Below, in pieces: positions 5,710 to 9,439 of a DNA stretch of 9,439 nt. Source of the DNA: Methanobacteriota archaeon (GTDB taxonomy: Archaea; Thermoplasmatota; Poseidoniia; Poseidoniales; Poseidoniaceae); the NCBI GenBank assembly GCA_011525095.1, contig WTIV01000080.1, forward strand, positions 4,424 to 13,862, given 5' to 3'. How positions within the stretch are numbered: position 1 is the stretch's first letter; every line of letters begins with the position of its first letter. The translations under genes were made by a program, and so were the position numbers. The notes beneath the pieces are model-generated. The model did not search any database. It worked only from the letters and a program-made list of their open reading frames with translations, and was not told where the DNA came from.

Positions 5710-6001
5710 CCTGCTGATGCATACCAACGGGGATCAAAGCAATACGCCCGTCTGGTAATTGTTGTCGAATGTAGCCTTGTTGATTGAATGGGATTTGTTG
5801 AGGTGCTACTTTCTCAACTCTACTTCCTGCCGGTGCTCTAATCACTTCTGAGACTTTGTAATTGGACGATGTTAACAATTCCATGTCTCCAATTGCAAGT
5901 TTAGAATCAAGTAATCTATTGCTATTCCAAAAATTCCAGACCAGCCATCCTATGCCAATAGCGATTGGACCGCCGACTACAATAGCGACAATTAAACTCA
6001 T
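5657..6001 (-). CDS. Small single-span membrane protein, function unknown
   Basis: 114 residues that I do not recognise. Residues about 2-25 form one hydrophobic segment (SLIVAIVVGGPIAIGIGWLV, then WNFW). The remaining 85-90 residues are polar, with a possible small beta-rich stretch around RVEKVAPQQ and QQLPDGRIALIPVG, and a His/Gln-rich tail. The start ATG overlaps the pyrF stop codon as ATGA (6001-5998), which is strong evidence for translation coupled to pyrF. Its last 17 codons and its stop run antisense into the end of the receiver-domain gene, across a perfect inverted repeat. A true gene is likely; no function can be given. Confidence 0.65.
   Translation of the reverse strand: MSLIVAIVVGGPIAIGIGWLVWNFWNSNRLLDSKLAIGDMELLTSSNYKVSEVIRAPAGSRVEKVAPQQIPFNQQGYIRQQLPDGRIALIPVGMHQQVKSVHSTMHTNQQPPSH
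5678..5728. repeat. Perfect 12-bp inverted repeat at the convergent gene junction (possible bidirectional terminator)
   Basis: GTTGGTATGCAT (5678-5689) and ATGCATACCAAC (5717-5728) are exact reverse complements, separated by 27 bases. Inside them GGTC (5690-5693) pairs with GACC (5708-5711), giving a second 4-bp stem after a 5-base one-sided bulge and leaving a 14-base loop. The structure straddles the stop codon of the receiver-domain gene (5707-5709), and both arms lie in the coding region of the opposing small membrane protein. Hairpins form in the transcripts of both strands, so transcription termination, mRNA end protection or antisense pairing are possible. No T-tract follows on either side, which argues against a simple bacterial-style terminator. 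Confidence 0.7.
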
Positions 6002-6807
6002 GATTCTCTCTCAATTAATGCATTCCAAGAAGCCTCAGCATACGCCTTGGCAGCAGAGGCAGGGTCGTCAGCCCTGTGAATACCGCTTCCAACAATAATA
6101 CAATCAGAACCAGCAAGAACAGCTTCTCTAGGGTCACCATACCTTTGACCCATTTCTCCATCTCCGACGGCTAGGTTAACTCCCGGTGTCCAAATCATCT
6201 TCTCTTTGCCAACTTTAGCCCGCAACTCGCTCAATTCCTCCGGTCGTGAACCATTTCCAATGAAACCAAACACTCCTGAATGTTCTCTGCCTTTGGCGAC
6301 CACTTGGTCGGTGTAATCGGGGTTAAGCAGGTTACCACGACTCGACATCTGGGCAAGCAATAGCACACCTCCTACTCTACCCACATCACTCCATCCAGCC
6401 TGGAGGCCGTCGACGATATCGGGTCCACTAATTAGGTGAGCAGTAACCAAGTCCGCCCACTTTCTCGGCTCGTAAATTCCAGCCATTTGAGAACGGCTGA
6501 TTTTCCCAATATCGGCGAATTTCCTATCTTCGAAAATCAACAAGTCCGCATCGTTTGCCGCAGAACAAAATTTGGCCCAATTTTCAGGAGTCCAATCATC
6601 TACCAAGTCAACGTGAGTCTTCAAAGCAGCGACATGTGGTCCTACAGCATCGATTAAATCGAATAATCCCGCCATTGTATTTCGGTCTGCAGCTAGGCAA
6701 ACAAGCGACTTCTTTCTGGCTGCCACTTCCATGTATTTTTTTGCGATCTCTGATGTTGAGTTAGCCCAACGTTCACCCCAAAACTCGCTCGCCATTATAC
6801 TGCGCAT
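5998..6807 (-). CDS. pyrF: Orotidine 5'-phosphate decarboxylase, eukaryote-like (Ura3-type) form
   Basis: Catalyses OMP to UMP plus CO2, the last step of UMP synthesis, in the cytoplasm. The 269-residue protein is a complete TIM barrel with the catalytic network of the family: Asp41 (AADRN), Lys63 in LKTHVDL, and Asp94, Lys96 and Asp99 in FEDRKFADIG. The wording of these motifs, with GFIGNGS, TPGVNL, GDGEMGQRY and IIVGSG, matches the yeast/human (Ura3/UMPS) group rather than the shorter form of about 210-220 residues usual in methanogens. Where that group normally has Arg in VGRG, binding the substrate phosphate, this protein has Ser241 (codon AGC). Start choice is uncertain. ATG 6807 is used; ATG 6795 would align best with my memory of the yeast N-terminus; TTG 6825 would overlap the upstream stop. 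None has a good ribosome binding site, so reinitiation after the SDR gene is likely. It overlaps the next gene by ATGA. Confidence 0.93.
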   Translation of the reverse strand: MRSIMASEFWGERWANSTSEIAKKYMEVAARKKSLVCLAADRNTMAGLFDLIDAVGPHVAALKTHVDLVDDWTPENWAKFCSAANDADLLIFEDRKFADIGKISRSQMAGIYEPRKWADLVTAHLISGPDIVDGLQAGWSDVGRVGGVLLLAQMSSRGNLLNPDYTDQVVAKGREHSGVFGFIGNGSRPEELSELRAKVGKEKMIWTPGVNLAVGDGEMGQRYGDPREAVLAGSDCIIVGSGIHRADDPASAAKAYAEASWNALIERES

Positions 6808-6821
6808 TGTTAGGACGTGTG

Positions 6822-7787
6822 TCAATCTTGCGCCTTGACGGAGTTAACCGAATCGACCAGAGTGGATGTTACATCATAATTAGGCAATTCAAGTGTTGAA
6901 AATGAATCTTCAACATCATAACCAACATGGGTGCCGAGACTACCTTTCAATTGTTTAACTGATAATTTCGGATGAAAAATCGCAAGAAGGTAGGCCAAGG
7001 TTGATGGCAATTTTCTCGTTGCGTATTTCTTTGGTAAATTATTAGTTAGGGTTTGACCGATTTCTTTCATCCACATTCCTTCTTTGTGAATTATGTATCT
7101 TTCACGGTCAACACCCTTCTCTAATGCGTTGACGTGGGCAATTGCAACATCTCTGACATCTACGAAATTAATGTGCACATCTAGTACAAAGGGAGGTCCT
7201 TTGATGAAGTGTTTTAGATACGACATTGAACCTTCAAGGTGCCTTTTGTGCAATATGGGTCCAAATACAATAGAAGGATGTATAGTTACCAATCTGACAT
7301 CTTTATCCTTTGCCCATTCTCTCATTATTCGCTCAGCTTCTGCCTTTGCAAAACCGTAGGCGTTTCTTGTCTCAGAAGCATCATCACACCAGTCCTTTCT
7401 TGAGAAAACCTTGCCGTTTTCGTAATCGGTCGAGCGAATTGCAGCGACAGACGAGGTGTGAATAATTCTCTTGACTCCGTCCATAACACCGCATATGTTC
7501 TGGACACCAACTACCGAAGGGTCAACAACATCGCGTTTGACATCTTTTGCACCAACGTAGAGGGCTGCTGCACAATGAATTACATCCTCGCAACCAGATA
7601 CGGCGGCTTTTAGTGACTCAACATCGAATAAATCTGCTTTGATGATCTCTAAATTTTCATTCTTTGGAAACATCATAGATAGCGAGGTATCTCTTAGCAT
7701 AGCCCTAACTGAAAAACCCCTTTCGAGAAGTTGGCACACAACGTGTGCTCCGATGAAACCACTGGCACCAGTAACTAGGACGGGCAT
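6822..7787 (-). CDS. Atypical short-chain dehydrogenase/epimerase, dihydroflavonol-4-reductase-like
   Basis: 321-residue NAD(P)-dependent Rossmann-fold enzyme of the extended/atypical SDR group. The nucleotide site is TGASGFIG (6-13) right after the start, with ADLFD (51-55) at the adenine side. The catalytic residues are the Ser of HTSSVAA (Ser112/113) and the YxxxK pair Tyr144 and Lys148 in AYGFAK. HPSIVFGP (170-177) and NFVDVRDVA (207-215) are typical of the dihydroflavonol reductase / cinnamoyl-CoA reductase / 3-beta-HSD-like branch. The substrate cannot be read from sequence; a sterol, isoprenoid, aldehyde or sugar-nucleotide are all possible. I place the start at ATG 7787, where the Rossmann strand MPVLVTG begins and AGGGGAG lies just upstream. 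The frame stays open to 7922, but that extension would be antisense to the signal peptide of the divergent lipoprotein gene and has no domain match. pyrF follows 14 bases later, so it heads that operon. Confidence 0.87.
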   Translation of the reverse strand: MPVLVTGASGFIGAHVVCQLLERGFSVRAMLRDTSLSMMFPKNENLEIIKADLFDVESLKAAVSGCEDVIHCAAALYVGAKDVKRDVVDPSVVGVQNICGVMDGVKRIIHTSSVAAIRSTDYENGKVFSRKDWCDDASETRNAYGFAKAEAERIMREWAKDKDVRLVTIHPSIVFGPILHKRHLEGSMSYLKHFIKGPPFVLDVHINFVDVRDVAIAHVNALEKGVDRERYIIHKEGMWMKEIGQTLTNNLPKKYATRKLPSTLAYLLAIFHPKLSVKQLKGSLGTHVGYDVEDSFSTLELPNYDVTSTLVDSVNSVKAQD

Positions 7788-7845
7788 AACTCCCCTAGAC
7801 AAAACAGGGTCATCTTCTTGCCGCATGGGTGCAGCGGACATATTG
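7788..7845. promoter_or_regulatory. Divergent intergenic region between the SDR gene and the lipoprotein hydrolase
   Basis: Only 58 bases separate the chosen start codons, so both promoters must overlap or lie inside the neighbouring coding starts. On the minus strand CAATAT (7844-7839) is the only TATA-like stretch, about 52 bases before ATG 7787. On the plus strand no convincing TATA element or ribosome binding site is visible; GGGTG (7827-7831) lies 14 bases before ATG 7846, which is rather far. Regulation of the two genes is therefore probably linked, but no operator is recognised. Confidence 0.3.
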
Positions 7846-9439
7846 ATGCGCATCGCTGTGTTTCTGACCTTCCTGGTTCTTGCCGGACCTTTGGCAGGCT
7901 GTTTCGGTGATGATGAAATCATAGAGGAGACGGTAATCGAATCTTATTATCCAGATATATTCGATCGTAAGAATCTGGATTGGAATTGGACTGGTACGTA
8001 TGCAATGGTTCTCGAAGAAGGGCCTTACACAGCCCTAGATGTACAAGAGGCATTCATTGAAGTTGACACTTCAGATATTTGGGAAACGGGCCCGCCGACT
8101 TCTAACGTACACCTTTCTTATTGGCTACCTTCCAACACTCTTGAAGGAGAAAAGGTCCCAGTAATTGCGATTATCAGCCCGTACTATTCCTATGGCCAAC
8201 CCGGCTCGGAATCAGGGGCTACAAATGTTGTTGCAGCAGGCAGAGGCGAATTCATCTTCGACAATTATGTTCCACACGGATACGCCTTGGCACAAGTTTC
8301 AGTATTCGGAACCGAAGAATCCAGCGGTTGTTTCGATTATCGTGGCGCCGGCGAGGGCCTAGGAATTCATTCAGCTGTAGAATGGCTGGGCCAGCAAAAT
8401 TGGTCGAATGGCAACGTTGGACTATACGGAAAATCGTATGAGGGGGCAACACAATGGGAAGCAGCAGCATTGGCTAGCGAACATCTGAAGACAATAGTTC
8501 CAATTTCTGGTACAACAGCACTACACCCTCTTCTCTACAAGAACGGTAGTGCAGAGGCGAGAAGCCAAGTCATGCACATGAATTATTTTGGTAGCACGGT
8601 AGACTACAACGGCGACGATTTAGACAACATTTGCCCTGATATCGTCGAAGGAATATTTGCCGGACCTGTAACCTACGGATTAGGGGAATTAGATCCATAC
8701 ATGGAGAATTACTACGATGAAAGAAGCCATATCGACAAAGCGTTCCAAAATTGGAATGGGTCGATCTATTGGATTCAAGGAATGCAGGATTGGAACGTTG
8801 ACCCACACCAGGTGTTCGGCGGACCGATTGGAGTAAACTGGTACCTCGACTACTCTGCAGCAGGGTATGATGTCAGAGGAATGCTAGGCCAGTGGGAGCA
8901 CAATTACCCAGACCAATGGACCAAACACAATGCTCAGGAATCTGGATATGGCGGTGAAGCAATCCACAACATGACTAGATGGGACTGGGGACAAGACCTG
9001 TTTGAATGGTTCGAATACTATCTCAAAGGCGTTGGGCCGAAACCAGATAATCATGCCCAAATCCAAAGGAATGACGGGCAGTGGCGCATAGAGGAATTAT
9101 GGCCTCCACAAGACGCAAAATGGCAATCGATCGACATCGGTAGTTGTGACCAGCAGGGAAGCAACGTCGGAGGGGTATCTGTACTCGGTGGTGGTATTCA
9201 ATCAGTTACGATTACTTGTGATGGTTTCGAAGAAGACGTACACATTGCCGGCTTACCAACACTGCACCTTGACGTAACAGCATCGTTTGACGGCGGACAA
9301 ATATTCGCCGAATTACAGGATGCTGTAACAGGTTTGAGATTGGGCCATGCTACAATGGATATACGATATCACGCAGGTGGATATGAGCCGCAAACAGTCT
9401 TCCCTGGTCAGAACTTAGTGATGCTGATGGAATTCCAAG
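7846..9439 (+). CDS. Lipoprotein S15 / CocE-NonD family alpha/beta-hydrolase (X-Pro dipeptidyl-peptidase-like), 3' end cut by window
   Basis: 531 codons are present and the frame is open to the right edge. Residues 1-19 form a lipoprotein signal peptide with lipobox LAGC (16-19), followed by FGDDE, so the mature protein would be lipid-anchored outside the membrane. The alpha/beta-hydrolase core shows the nucleophile Ser197 in YGKSYEGATQW after the family-typical EWLGQQNWSNGNVGLYG, a probable acid Asp315 in QGMQDWNVDPHQ and a probable His352 in LGQWEHN. A beta-rich C-terminal domain begins near residue 465 (LHLDVTASFDGG, then DIRYHAGG), matching the jelly-roll domain of X-Pro dipeptidyl-peptidases and cocaine esterase. 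Likely role: peptidase or esterase acting on exported or dissolved substrates; which one is not determined. ATG 7846 is chosen because the signal peptide begins there; an in-frame ATG at 7825 would add seven residues. Divergent from the SDR operon. Confidence 0.9.
   Translation, partial: MRIAVFLTFLVLAGPLAGCFGDDEIIEETVIESYYPDIFDRKNLDWNWTGTYAMVLEEGPYTALDVQEAFIEVDTSDIWETGPPTSNVHLSYWLPSNTLEGEKVPVIAIISPYYSYGQPGSESGATNVVAAGRGEFIFDNYVPHGYALAQVSVFGTEESSGCFDYRGAGEGLGIHSAVEWLGQQNWSNGNVGLYGKSYEGATQWEAAALASEHLKTIVPISGTTALHPLLYKNGSAEARSQVMHMNYFGSTVDYNGDDLDNICPDIVEGIFAGPVTYGLGELDPYMENYYDERSHIDKAFQNWNGSIYWIQGMQDWNVDPHQVFGGPIGVNWYLDYSAAGYDVRGMLGQWEHNYPDQWTKHNAQESGYGGEAIHNMTRWDWGQDLFEWFEYYLKGVGPKPDNHAQIQRNDGQWRIEELWPPQDAKWQSIDIGSCDQQGSNVGGVSVLGGGIQSVTITCDGFEEDVHIAGLPTLHLDVTASFDGGQIFAELQDAVTGLRLGHATMDIRYHAGGYEPQTVFPGQNLVMLMEFQ

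Noticed and set aside
8252..9066. Minus-strand open frames opposite the lipoprotein hydrolase
   Set aside because: Shadows of a continuous 531-codon plus-strand frame with lipobox and hydrolase motifs that is open to the window edge.
1..9439. CRISPR arrays, tRNA or rRNA genes, transposases and phage genes
   Set aside because: No regularly spaced repeats, tRNA-like cloverleaf arms, conserved rRNA segments, transposase or integrase motifs were seen in either strand.

Overview
The window looks like a chromosomal piece of a planktonic marine euryarchaeon, most likely Marine Group II (Poseidoniia/Poseidoniales). The archaeal signature is the run eL20/LX ribosomal protein, prefoldin alpha subunit, FtsY, which is a conserved euryarchaeal gene order. 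Shine-Dalgarno motifs of the GGTG(A) type fit an archaeal 16S 3' end. Secreted degradative enzymes with a signal peptide plus C-terminal anchor, or with an LAGC lipobox followed by FGDDE, fit the protein-degrading heterotrophy of that group. The assignment is an inference from content; there is no rRNA gene or other marker here.

Layout. (1) 1-2246, minus strand: a membrane-anchored subtilisin-like serine protease, followed downstream by the first 38 codons of a MamK/MreB-like actin-family ATPase that runs off the left edge. (2) 2247-2336: a divergent control region with an imperfect 25-bp palindrome and TATA-like elements for both directions. (3) 2337-5709, plus strand: eL20, prefoldin alpha, FtsY, a DUF1844-like protein, then a receiver-domain protein with a C-terminal membrane anchor. 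The first four genes are tightly packed. The last may also have its own promoter. (4) 5657-7787, minus strand: an SDR/dihydroflavonol-reductase-like enzyme, a eukaryote-type OMP decarboxylase (pyrF) and a small single-span membrane protein, packed as an operon with the last two overlapping by ATGA. This operon runs head-on into block 3, and the two last genes overlap by 53 bp at a perfect 12-bp inverted repeat. (5) 7846-9439, plus strand: the first 531 codons of a lipoprotein S15/CocE-like alpha/beta hydrolase, divergent from the SDR and cut by the right edge. There is no gene-free stretch above 100 bases, and I saw no tRNA, rRNA, CRISPR array or mobile element.

How it fits together. Block 3 joins protein synthesis (eL20), folding of nascent chains (prefoldin) and co-translational membrane targeting (FtsY, the SRP receptor). 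It then adds two proteins that are not part of the classical set: a DUF1844 protein and a membrane-tethered receiver domain whose usual phospho-acceptor Asp position is Ser. That FtsY-DUF1844-pseudoreceiver run is the best candidate here for an undescribed functional unit. The secreted protease and the lipoprotein hydrolase at the two ends would be clients of the export machinery and act outside the membrane on proteins or peptides.
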